This document shows, piece after piece, positions 34,911 to 42,733 of a DNA stretch of 64,000 nucleotides. The notes below the pieces were generated by a model. The model had not been told where the DNA came from and made no database searches. It saw nothing but the letters and a program-made list of their open reading frames with translations. The position numbers and the translations under genes were made by a program. The stretch's first letter is position 1; the number at the start of each line of letters is the position of its first letter. This DNA comes from Rhodoferax sp. (GTDB lineage Bacteria; Pseudomonadota; Gammaproteobacteria; Burkholderiales; Burkholderiaceae_C): contig NZ_JADMJN010000008.1 of assembly GCF_018780565.1 (NCBI RefSeq), forward strand, positions 186,001 to 250,000, written 5' to 3'.

Positions 34911-37327
34911 GTGCCGTGATGAAGCCGACTGGAGTTGAGAAGAATTCCGAGCAGGCCTTTTTTGAATCCCAGAAGCTGCCTTCCGAGAAGCGGGGGGTGA
35001 CGTTTGAGGTCCTGTTTTACAAGCAATTGCAGCACGTCACAGCCCGTATCCATGAGACCGACAACCTTGAGCAAATCATGCTGGAGGCCAGCCAGGACAT
35101 TTGCAAGCTGTTCAATGCCGACCGCCTGACTTTGTATGCGGTCACAGAAGACCAGAGCGCCATTGTCTCCAAGGTCAAGACCGGTCTGAACAGCAGTCGC
35201 GATCTCAAGCTGCCGATCACGCCCCAAAGCATTGCCGGATACGCAGCCTACAGCAGGCAGCTGCTCAACCTGCCGGACGTCTATGACGATGAGGCCCTCA
35301 AGCAGATCCATCCCGCCCTGACCTTTCTCAAGGAAGTCGACAAACGTTCCGGCTACCGCACACGCCAGATGCTGGTGGCGCCCATCCTTGAGGGCAATAC
35401 CCTGCATGGGGTGCTGCAAGTCATTAACAATAAAAGCGACCAACCCTTCAGCGACCTCGAAGTCGAAGGTGTATCCCAGTTGTGCAAGACCCTGGCGATT
35501 GCCATTCGCCAGCGCGTACAAAAAGCAGACGAAGGCGTGCGCCGCAAAGCCACCAAATACGATGGCCTGGTGGCCGACGGCGTGATGACGGATCAAGAGC
35601 TTGTGCAGTGCTTGCAGGAGGCGCGCAATGAGGGCAAACCGGTTGAGCATGTGCTGATGGCGCATTACAAGGTGCGGCCCGCCCAGATAGGGCCGTCGCT
35701 GTCCAAGTTCTTTGGCGTGCCCTACGAGCCTTTTGTTTCCAGTCGCATTCGTTCGGAAATGCTGCATGGGGCGCTCAAGCGGGAATTTATTGAGGAACAG
35801 GGCTGGATTCCGCTGGAAGAGTCGCCCGAGGGTCTGGTCATCATGTGCGTTGATCCGGAAGCCGTGCGCGGCTCGCGGGTGGTGCCTCAGGTGTTTCCCC
35901 GCATCACCCGATTTGCCTACCGGGTGACGACGCAGACCGAATTTCAGGAGACGCTGGGGCAGATTTTTGGGGCTGGCGTGGAAGGGGGATCGATTGACGA
36001 ACTGCTGGCCGACATGGACGGCGCTCCTCTGGACGAAGGAAGCAACGATGACTCGCTGGAGTCGGCGGCCGCCGACAACGAGCTGGTGAAGTTCGTCAAC
36101 AAGGTGATTATTGATGCCTACACCCAGAAGGTGTCAGACATTCACATTGAACCCATGCCGGGTAAGCTCAAAACCGGCATCCGTTTTCGCATTGACGGCA
36201 CCTTGATGCCTTATATTGAAGTGCCCGCCCACTTCCGTCAGGCCATGGTGACGCGGCTCAAGATCATGTGCGACCTGGATATCTCAGAGCGTCGCAAGCC
36301 GCAGGACGGCAAGATCAAGTTCAAGAAATACGGTCCAATTGACATCGAATTGCGGGTTGCCACCATTCCGTCTGCGGGAGGGGTGGAGGATGTGGTGATG
36401 CGGATTCTGGCTGCCGGCGAGCCGATTCCCCTGGACAAGCTGGGCTTGACGCCGCACAACAAGCAGCGCGTCGTCAGCACCATTGAGAAACCCTATGGTT
36501 TGTTCTACGTCTGCGGTCCGACGGGTTCCGGAAAAACCACCACGCTGCACTCCATCCTCAAACACCTGAATACACCGGACACCAAGATCTGGACCGCAGA
36601 AGATCCGGTGGAAATTACCCAAAAAGGCTTGCGCCAGGTTCAGATCAACCGCAAGGCGGGTATTGATTTTGCGTTGATCATGCGGGCCTTCTTGCGCGCT
36701 GATCCCGACATCATCATGGTCGGTGAGTCGCGTGACAAGGAAACGGTGGCCATGGGTGTGGAAGCCTCACTCACCGGCCACCTGGTTTTCTCCACTCTGC
36801 ACACCAACTCGGCGCCCGAGTCCATCACCCGTTTGCTGGACATGGGCATGGACCCCTTCAACTTCGCTGATGCCTTGCTGGGCATTCTGGCGCAGCGGCT
36901 GGCCAAAAAACTGTGCGACTGCAAAGAATCCTATGTGCCCGATGGTTCGGAGCTGAAGCTGTTTTTGGCGGAGTACGCCGAAGAGTTACGTCATTCGAAA
37001 GCCTGGAAGGCTGACTATGAAGGCGAAACCCAGAAGTTGCTGGACAGCTGGGTCGAAGCCTACGGGCAGGACGGTCAGCTCAAGTTTTACCGCCACGTGG
37101 GTTGTGACAAGTGCAACAAGACCGGTTACAAGGGCCGAATTGGTTTGCACGAGCTGCTGATTGCAGATGACGACATCAAAAAGCTCATTCAGGAACGCGC
37201 CCGCGTGGCCGAGATCTTTGCCGCTTCCGTGGAAGGCGGCATGCGCACCCTGAAGATGGACGGCATGGAAAAGATCATGATGGGTTTGACCGACATCAAG
37301 ATGGTCAGGTCGGTCTGTATCAAGTAA
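34907..37327 (+). CDS. GspE/PilB-type pilus assembly ATPase with N-terminal GAF domain
   Basis: 806 residues. GAF domain about 45-205 (DNLEQIMLEASQDICKLFNADRLTLYAV, VLQVINNKSDQPFSDLEVEGV), T2SSE_N/MshEN-like domain about 225-375, and hexameric ATPase about 390-800. Walker A CGPTGSGKTTT near 536, Asp box WTAEDPVEI, Walker B GESRD (usually GEIRD), His box HLVFSTLHTN, zinc cysteines CDC...CDKCNKTGYKGR. It should power type IV pilus extension or secretion. No pilC/pilD nearby. The GAF domain could bind a small ligand such as a cyclic nucleotide (inference). Confidence 0.92.
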   Translation: MSAVMKPTGVEKNSEQAFFESQKLPSEKRGVTFEVLFYKQLQHVTARIHETDNLEQIMLEASQDICKLFNADRLTLYAVTEDQSAIVSKVKTGLNSSRDLKLPITPQSIAGYAAYSRQLLNLPDVYDDEALKQIHPALTFLKEVDKRSGYRTRQMLVAPILEGNTLHGVLQVINNKSDQPFSDLEVEGVSQLCKTLAIAIRQRVQKADEGVRRKATKYDGLVADGVMTDQELVQCLQEARNEGKPVEHVLMAHYKVRPAQIGPSLSKFFGVPYEPFVSSRIRSEMLHGALKREFIEEQGWIPLEESPEGLVIMCVDPEAVRGSRVVPQVFPRITRFAYRVTTQTEFQETLGQIFGAGVEGGSIDELLADMDGAPLDEGSNDDSLESAAADNELVKFVNKVIIDAYTQKVSDIHIEPMPGKLKTGIRFRIDGTLMPYIEVPAHFRQAMVTRLKIMCDLDISERRKPQDGKIKFKKYGPIDIELRVATIPSAGGVEDVVMRILAAGEPIPLDKLGLTPHNKQRVVSTIEKPYGLFYVCGPTGSGKTTTLHSILKHLNTPDTKIWTAEDPVEITQKGLRQVQINRKAGIDFALIMRAFLRADPDIIMVGESRDKETVAMGVEASLTGHLVFSTLHTNSAPESITRLLDMGMDPFNFADALLGILAQRLAKKLCDCKESYVPDGSELKLFLAEYAEELRHSKAWKADYEGETQKLLDSWVEAYGQDGQLKFYRHVGCDKCNKTGYKGRIGLHELLIADDDIKKLIQERARVAEIFAASVEGGMRTLKMDGMEKIMMGLTDIKMVRSVCIK

Positions 37328-37339
37328 GTGACATAAATG

Positions 37340-37359
37340 GAGTGACAAAATTGTCACTC
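37340..37359. promoter_or_regulatory. Palindrome with TGACA/TGTCA elements upstream of pilA
   Basis: GAGTGACA-AAAT-TGTCACTC has perfect 8-bp arms. Further TGACA (37329) and TGTCA (37394) copies lie nearby. It sits about 90-110 bp before the sigma-54 promoter, enhancer distance for a PilR-type activator, whose known sites contain TGTC. No T-run follows, so a terminator is less likely. Confidence 0.55.
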
Positions 37360-37447
37360 GTGGGGGCTGAAAGACGGAAATTGCCATGATTTTTGTCAAT
37401 TCAGTGAAATTTGCCGCAAAAATAGCCAATTCGAAGCTTGGGTAATC

Positions 37448-37463
37448 TGGCATGGAATCTGCT
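37448..37463 (+). promoter_or_regulatory. Sigma-54 promoter of pilA
   Basis: TGGCATGGAATCTGCT matches the -24/-12 consensus TGGCACG-N4-TTGCW, with GG (37449-37450) and GC (37461-37462) at the required 10-nt spacing. Initiation would fall near 37474, about 39 nt before the pilA ATG. Sigma-54/PilSR control of pilA is well established in proteobacteria. Confidence 0.8.
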
Positions 37464-37512
37464 GTACATGATGGTCCCCCGTTGGATTGTGTTTTAACTT
37501 AAGGAGCTATTC

Positions 37513-38040
37513 ATGAAGCGTTCTATGCAAAAGGGTTTCACCCTGATCGAATTGATGATCGTGGTTGCGATCATTGGTATTTTGGCTGCTGTGGCGTTGC
37601 CTGCATATTCGGATTACACAATGCGCGCGAAGATGTCTGAAGCTATTTTGGCGGCTTCAACATGCCGTACCGGAATTACCGAAAGCATTCAGACTGCGCC
37701 GGCGTCAACTACGTTCTCTGCCAATGGTTGGGGTTGCGAGCAGTCTGTCGCTGCTTCAGGTACTAAATATGTTGCGACGGTGATGACGTCAGGCCTTTCT
37801 GCGACGCCGGCTACTGGTGATGCGACGATCACGGTGACTACCCAAGGTTTGGCGAACGCCGCTGCTGGCGCACAAGGTGGTACGGTGCGGTTGGCGGCAT
37901 GCGCAAGTGCAACCGCAACTACTTTTGCAGCCTGCATTCCTCCTGCAATTGGCGGATCCATCACTCAGTGGATTTGCGGTCCTGGTTCTAGCACTCCTGT
38001 ACTGGCTAAATTTTTGCCCGGCTCCTGCCGTGCAACTTGA
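37513..38040 (+). CDS. pilA: Type IV pilin (major pilin PilA)
   Basis: 175 residues. Class III signal MKRSMQKG^[10 protein letters not shown]: cleavage after Gly8, N-methyl-Phe, Glu5 of the mature chain, and an N-terminal alpha-helix to about residue 55. The globular head is Ala/Thr/Ser-rich and contains six cysteines (about 56, 76, 130, 141, 156, 172), more than the usual two to four. The last pair would close the C-terminal D-loop. AAGGAG precedes the start. Its own sigma-54 promoter and rho-independent terminator make a monocistronic unit. Two glycosyltransferase genes follow, suggesting O-glycosylation. Confidence 0.96.
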   Translation: MKRSMQKGFTLIELMIVVAIIGILAAVALPAYSDYTMRAKMSEAILAASTCRTGITESIQTAPASTTFSANGWGCEQSVAASGTKYVATVMTSGLSATPATGDATITVTTQGLANAAAGAQGGTVRLAACASATATTFAACIPPAIGGSITQWICGPGSSTPVLAKFLPGSCRAT

Positions 38041-38055
38041 CATTGAACTAGTTTG

Positions 38056-38080
38056 AAAAGCGGCTTCGGCCGCTTTTTTT
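38056..38080 (+). terminator. Rho-independent terminator of pilA
   Basis: Perfect 9-bp stem AAAAGCGGC-TTCG-GCCGCTTTT with a stable UUCG tetraloop and a seven-T run. The T-run touches the ATG of the next gene at 38081. Confidence 0.93.
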
Positions 38081-39763
38081 ATGTACTCTTCACGTAGCTA
38101 CGCCCTAGGGTTGCTTTCCCTCACGATGTCATGGCTAGCCTATGACCATTACCGGCCATGGCTCAATTTTCATTCTGAGCTATTGGCGTTCGTTGGTCTT
38201 TGCGGGATGCTTGCTGGCGTATTGCGCCGCTCGGGGGGCATTGCAGTTGTGCCGTGGACCAGTGCCTGGATCGCGGTGGTTGCCCTCCTGCCATGGATTC
38301 AATATGCCACAGGCATTAGCCTGTTTGCTGGCGATGCGTTGCTGTCGTCGCTGTATCTTTCTGGGTTGTTGGCGGCAGTATTCACTGGCTATGCATTGAG
38401 TCAGCCCAAACTCGGCCAGCCCTCAGATGGCTTAATGGGATTGATGTACAGTTTGTGGATAAGTGCCCTGATTTCCGCTGCCATTGGTTTGGCACAATGG
38501 TTTGATGTTCAAGGGCCCTTGGGTATGTATGTGGTCCAAACAGACATCGGTGATCGCGCTAGGAGCAATCTCGGACAACCTAACCAGTTGGCTACGTTAC
38601 TTCTCATGGGTGTGACGGCTTCTGTATACCTTTTTGAGTGTCGGGTGCTTGGGCGCCTCGCTTTCTATATCGGTATTGCCTTCATGACTGGTGTACTGAT
38701 CTTGACAGAATCGCGGTCTGGCATGCTGAGTGTGCTCGTCATGGCCGTCTTCTTGGTGTGGAAGAAGCGCATCCTTATATCCCGTTTATCAGCTTGTTCT
38801 GTGGGGGTGTGGGTTGCTTGTTTTGTCACCGGTACATTGGCGCTACCTTTCTTGAGCGATGCTTTGTTGCGGGGCGACCTGCGAGGCATTAGCTCTGCAG
38901 AGCCCATAAGTCAGCGTTGGCTAATGTGGCAACAGATTGCGTATGCGGTGGGCCAGTCCCCGTGGGTGGGTTTTGGTTGGAATCAGACGCCGACCGCCCA
39001 TGCCGCCGGAGCGGTCGCGTTTCCTGGATCCGTAACCTATACCAACGCACACAATTTTGTTATGGATCTTCTGGCATGGAATGGGCTACCTTTGGGGCTC
39101 CTACTGACCGCTGCCATTGGATATTGGTTTGTGTCTCGGATGTGGAGCACCTCGCGCTGTGACGGCATCCATGCCATGACGTGTCTGTTGCCTTTGGGTG
39201 TCCATAGCATGCTGGAATTCCCGTTTGTCTATGCATATTTCTTGATCGCTGCCGGGTTCATGGTTGGGATGGCGGAGGCCACAATGATGCCCGCAAAGAC
39301 GATCCGACTGAAAAAGCGCTGGGCTTGGTATTTCATGGCTCTTTGGATGTCGGTGGGGAGTTACTTGACTTATGAGTACTTCCTCATCGAGGAGGATTTC
39401 CGTGTAGTGCGTTTCGAAAATCTACGTATCGGGAAAACGCCTGATGGCTACGAAATCCCGAACGTGTGGATGATCTCTCATCTGGCTGCCATGCTCAAGG
39501 CAGCGCGTCAAATCACAGAGCCTAATATGTCAAAGGCCGATTTAGAGAATTTGCGTAAGGTATCGGAACGTTTTTCTTATGGGGCGCTTAGGTATCGCTA
39601 TGCCATCGCGTTGGGACTCAATGCGGACCCGGTCGGTGCAAGCCAACAGTTAGCCATTGTTCGAGGGATGTACGGAGAAAACTTCTACCAATCGTGTAAA
39701 CAAAATATGCGCCAGCTGGAAAAAGACCACTACCCACAGCTAGCGGCCGTTGCAACACCTTGA
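38081..39763 (+). CDS. PglL/TfpO-type O-oligosaccharyltransferase (Wzy_C family), first copy
   Basis: 560 residues, about 10-12 membrane segments. The large periplasmic loop holds the PglL/WaaL signature VGFGWNQTPTAHA...NAHNFVMDLLAWNGLPLG, preceded by DRARSNLGQPNQLATLL. The C-terminal soluble part is Wzy_C_2-like. Such enzymes move lipid-linked glycan onto pilin Ser/Thr. The ATG adjoins the pilA terminator without a Shine-Dalgarno; an alternative start is ATG 38126. Base composition looks more AT-rich than the flanks, as in exchanged pilin cassettes. Confidence 0.85.
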   Translation: MYSSRSYALGLLSLTMSWLAYDHYRPWLNFHSELLAFVGLCGMLAGVLRRSGGIAVVPWTSAWIAVVALLPWIQYATGISLFAGDALLSSLYLSGLLAAVFTGYALSQPKLGQPSDGLMGLMYSLWISALISAAIGLAQWFDVQGPLGMYVVQTDIGDRARSNLGQPNQLATLLLMGVTASVYLFECRVLGRLAFYIGIAFMTGVLILTESRSGMLSVLVMAVFLVWKKRILISRLSACSVGVWVACFVTGTLALPFLSDALLRGDLRGISSAEPISQRWLMWQQIAYAVGQSPWVGFGWNQTPTAHAAGAVAFPGSVTYTNAHNFVMDLLAWNGLPLGLLLTAAIGYWFVSRMWSTSRCDGIHAMTCLLPLGVHSMLEFPFVYAYFLIAAGFMVGMAEATMMPAKTIRLKKRWAWYFMALWMSVGSYLTYEYFLIEEDFRVVRFENLRIGKTPDGYEIPNVWMISHLAAMLKAARQITEPNMSKADLENLRKVSERFSYGALRYRYAIALGLNADPVGASQQLAIVRGMYGENFYQSCKQNMRQLEKDHYPQLAAVATP

Positions 39764-39783
39764 TTGTCCTAGTTCATTGATGA

Positions 39784-41382
39784 GTGAGCACAGGCCAAAT
39801 GATGCTCGATTTTGTATTTATCGTCGTCCCTTGGATAAGTCCCTTTAGCGTAGGACCATCTCCATCGTATCTGCAAAGTCTGATTTCACAGGGTTGTTGT
39901 GCTTTCCTATTTCTGACTTTAGTGTCGTCAAGGGATGTGACCAATTACGGAAAATTGTGTGCGACGGCATGGCTCTTCGCTGCGTTGGTGACCTGCCTGA
40001 TGGGGTTGTTTCAATATTTTGGGGTGCCGGCCGCGCTCGCGCCCTTGTTCAACACTACTGGTTTGGGCGAAGCCTATGGCAACCTGCGCCAGCGCAATCA
40101 GTTTGCGACGTTGACCAACATGGGCATGGCGGCCTTGCTGTGGTGGATTGTCCGCGCTCCGATGAGGCCTGCTATTCAACGGGACTCGATTTTGCGACGT
40201 TGGCTGCTAGCAACGTCAGTTGTCTGCGCTGCAACGCTGCTGGCGGTCGGCAATGCAGCCTCTTCCTCCCGTACCGGTCTGCTCCAGTTGGCCATGCTGG
40301 TGCTTCTTCGCTGGATCTGGACCCGCTTTGGGACTGGTTGGCGTCAGTCCGGTGTGGGGCGAATATTGCTGATAGTTTTAGTGGCTTACGGTGTCGCAGC
40401 AGTCGCGCTGCCCCTACTTGTCGGCCTTGATCTTAAATCCACCGGCATCCTGGCCCGTTTGCATGACGGCGACCCGGCCTGCGCCAGCCGGTTGACTTTA
40501 TGGGGCAACGTGCTGCATCTGATCGCGCAAAGACCCTGGCTGGGTTGGGGCTGGGGGGAGTTGGACTATGCGCATTTCATCACGCTCTATCCGGGCGCGC
40601 GGTTCTGCGACATTCTGGACAACGCCCATAACCTGCCTTTGCATCTTGCGGTGGAGCTGGGTATTCCGGCTGCCTTCGCCGTTTGTGCGCTTGGCTTGTG
40701 GCTGGCGTGGCGAGCCAGGCCGTGGCGCGAGGCCGATGCTGGCCGTCAGATGGCCTGGACGGTATTGGCGCTGATTTTGTTGCACAGCATGCTGGAATAC
40801 CCCTTGTGGTACGGGCCATTTCAGATGGCTGCGGGACTCTGCATTTTCTTGCTGTGGACGAGCCGTGCGGCGCGCTCTGCGTCCGCAGCGCCGGCGGCAG
40901 TGGCAAGTAGGCAGAGAAATAGGCCTCTAGCCAGCGTATTCATTAGGAATTTCGCTATAGTTTTGATAGCTTTTGTTGGCTATGCCGCTTGGGACTACCA
41001 CCGCATCAGTCAAATCTACCTCGCGCCTGAACAGCGCGCCGCCGCCTATCGTGACAACACGCTGGAGAAGATGGGGGACTCGTGGTTGTTCCGGGATCAG
41101 GTGCGTTTTGCGCAACTCACCATCACCTCATTGAGCGCTGAGAACGCGCTGCAGGTCAATGCCCTGGCCAAGCATCTGCTGCATTTTTCACCCGAGCCGC
41201 GCGTGATTGAAAAGCTGATTGAAAGCGCCGTGCTGCTGGGGCGCGATGACGAAGCCCTGTTTTACCTGCAGCGTTATCGGGCTGCATTTCCCGAGCGGCA
41301 TGCGCGCTGGGCCGCCATGCAGCGCCACAGTCGCTGTCTTGGCGGACCCGCACCCCTGGACTGCATTCTGGACGGTCGGTGA
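39784..41382 (+). CDS. PglL/TfpO-type O-oligosaccharyltransferase (Wzy_C family), second copy
   Basis: 532 residues (GTG 39784; ATG 39799 possible). Multi-pass; core motifs GNLRQRNQFATLTNMG and LGWGWGELDYAHF...CDILDNAHNLPLHLAVELGIP, C-terminal soluble Wzy_C_2-like region with TPR-like spacing. The 5' ~220 nt look AT-richer than the rest, hinting at a recombination joint near 40010. A GCTA...TAGC repeat at 40954 is read in frame as part of a hydrophobic segment (FAIVLIAF). Follows the first copy by 20 nt. Confidence 0.85.
   Translation: MSTGQMMLDFVFIVVPWISPFSVGPSPSYLQSLISQGCCAFLFLTLVSSRDVTNYGKLCATAWLFAALVTCLMGLFQYFGVPAALAPLFNTTGLGEAYGNLRQRNQFATLTNMGMAALLWWIVRAPMRPAIQRDSILRRWLLATSVVCAATLLAVGNAASSSRTGLLQLAMLVLLRWIWTRFGTGWRQSGVGRILLIVLVAYGVAAVALPLLVGLDLKSTGILARLHDGDPACASRLTLWGNVLHLIAQRPWLGWGWGELDYAHFITLYPGARFCDILDNAHNLPLHLAVELGIPAAFAVCALGLWLAWRARPWREADAGRQMAWTVLALILLHSMLEYPLWYGPFQMAAGLCIFLLWTSRAARSASAAPAAVASRQRNRPLASVFIRNFAIVLIAFVGYAAWDYHRISQIYLAPEQRAAAYRDNTLEKMGDSWLFRDQVRFAQLTITSLSAENALQVNALAKHLLHFSPEPRVIEKLIESAVLLGRDDEALFYLQRYRAAFPERHARWAAMQRHSRCLGGPAPLDCILDGR
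40954..40970. repeat. GCTA...TAGC dispersed repeat, copy B (inside pglL-like gene)
   Basis: 17-nt unit GCTATAGTTTTGATAGC, identical at 14 of 17 positions to copy C at 42787, translated in frame within a membrane segment. Confidence 0.55.
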
Positions 41383-41387
41383 TCGCT

Positions 41388-41879
41388 TCAGGTCGGCGCC
41401 ACAAAACTGCCTGACTTGCCGCCATGCTTTTCCAGCAGCTTGCAGTCGGTGATGGTCATGCCGCGGTCCACCGCCTTGCACATGTCATAGATGGTGAGCA
41501 GGGCCACCTGTACCGCTGTCAGGGCTTCCATCTCAACCCCGGTAGGCCCCACGGTTTCCACGGTGGCAGTGCAAAATACGCTGCTAGCCTGCGTGGAATC
41601 TGCCTTGACCACTTCAAATTCAAGAGCAACCCGGGTGAGCGCCAGAGGGTGGCACAGGGGGATCAGGTCGCTGGTTTTTTTGGCGGCCATGATGCCGGCG
41701 ATGCGGGCAATGCCCAGCACATCGCCTTTTTTGGCTGTGCCGGCTTCGATGATGGCCAGCGTGGCGGGCAGCATCTCGATGCGGCCACGGGCGACGCCGA
41801 TGCGGTGCGTGCTGGCCTTGGCGGCTACGTCGACCATGTGGGCCTGCCCTTGGGTGTCGAAATGGGTGAGAGAGCTCAT
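41388..41879 (-). CDS. moaC: Cyclic pyranopterin monophosphate synthase MoaC
   Basis: 163 residues, second half of the first step of molybdenum cofactor synthesis. MoaC motifs: [73 protein letters not shown] and [11 protein letters not shown]. Convergent with the second pglL-like gene and divergent from the TfpZ-like gene, so it marks the edge of the pilin/glycosylation cassette. Confidence 0.97.
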   Translation of the reverse strand: MSSLTHFDTQGQAHMVDVAAKASTHRIGVARGRIEMLPATLAIIEAGTAKKGDVLGIARIAGIMAAKKTSDLIPLCHPLALTRVALEFEVVKADSTQASSVFCTATVETVGPTGVEMEALTAVQVALLTIYDMCKAVDRGMTITDCKLLEKHGGKSGSFVAPT

Positions 41880-41959
41880 GGAAAAATTCAGTACAGTTGA
41901 AAATTGCTGGCAAACGCCAAATTTACAGAACGTTCATATCCAACGAGCATCATACGACC

Positions 41960-42733
41960 ATGCAAATTTTTACAATCCTGTTTTGGAAAGATCGGCTCAA
42001 GGCGAGTGGTATTCATTTGGGGGTCAGCCTTGCAATTGCGCTGCTGGCTGGCGCGTTGGTTTTTGGACTTTGGTATCCCTACCCTTACCGGGAAATTTCG
42101 AGTGGGCGAGAGTTGTTTCTAATTTTGATGGCGGTTGACGTCATTCTGGGGCCCTTGATAACCTTGGCAGTTTTCAATCGTGCTAAGCCGTGGCGCGAGC
42201 TGCAGCGTGATTTGATAATGGTGGCTGCGATCCAACTTAGCGCCTTGGGGTATGGTCTTTGGACGGTATTCGTCGCACGACCAGTGCACATGGTGTTCGA
42301 ATATGATCGTTTTCGAGTGGTACATGCGATTGACATACCGCCTGACTTGCTGACGAAAGCACCGCTCGGGCTCGATCTAATGCCTATCTTGGGTCCGACG
42401 GTTTTGTCGTTGCGCCCTTTTAGGGATGGTAAGGAGAATATGGACGCTACCCTTGCTGCGTTGGAGGGCTTGTCGCTTTCCGCCCGTCCTGATTTGTGGC
42501 AACCGTATGCCTCCGCAAAAGTCGAGATACTCATAGCTGCCAAACCCGTGGCGGCACTCAAGACCCGGTTTGCGTCACAAGCCGCAGCCATCGATGCCGT
42601 CATCGCTGGCACAGGCCGCTCGCCCGATGCGCTTGTTTACGTTCCCATGGTGGGGCGCAAGTCGTTTTGGACCGTTTTTCTGGACCCTGTGACGGCCGAG
42701 GTGCTGGCCTTCATGCCGCTGGACTCATTTTGA
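41960..42733 (+). CDS. TfpX/TfpZ family type IV pilin accessory protein
   Basis: About 257 residues from ATG 41960. Four hydrophobic N-terminal segments (SLAIALLAGALVFGLWYPYPY, LFLILMAVDVILGPLITLAVF, MVAAIQLSALGYGLWTVF) precede a periplasmic domain ending VYVPMVGRKSFWTVFLDPVTAEVLAFMPLDSF. Family members aid assembly of particular pilin alleles in Pseudomonas and Acinetobacter. It therefore belongs with pilA although moaC lies between. The first half is AT-richer than neighbours. Confidence 0.85.
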   Translation: MQIFTILFWKDRLKASGIHLGVSLAIALLAGALVFGLWYPYPYREISSGRELFLILMAVDVILGPLITLAVFNRAKPWRELQRDLIMVAAIQLSALGYGLWTVFVARPVHMVFEYDRFRVVHAIDIPPDLLTKAPLGLDLMPILGPTVLSLRPFRDGKENMDATLAALEGLSLSARPDLWQPYASAKVEILIAAKPVAALKTRFASQAAAIDAVIAGTGRSPDALVYVPMVGRKSFWTVFLDPVTAEVLAFMPLDSF

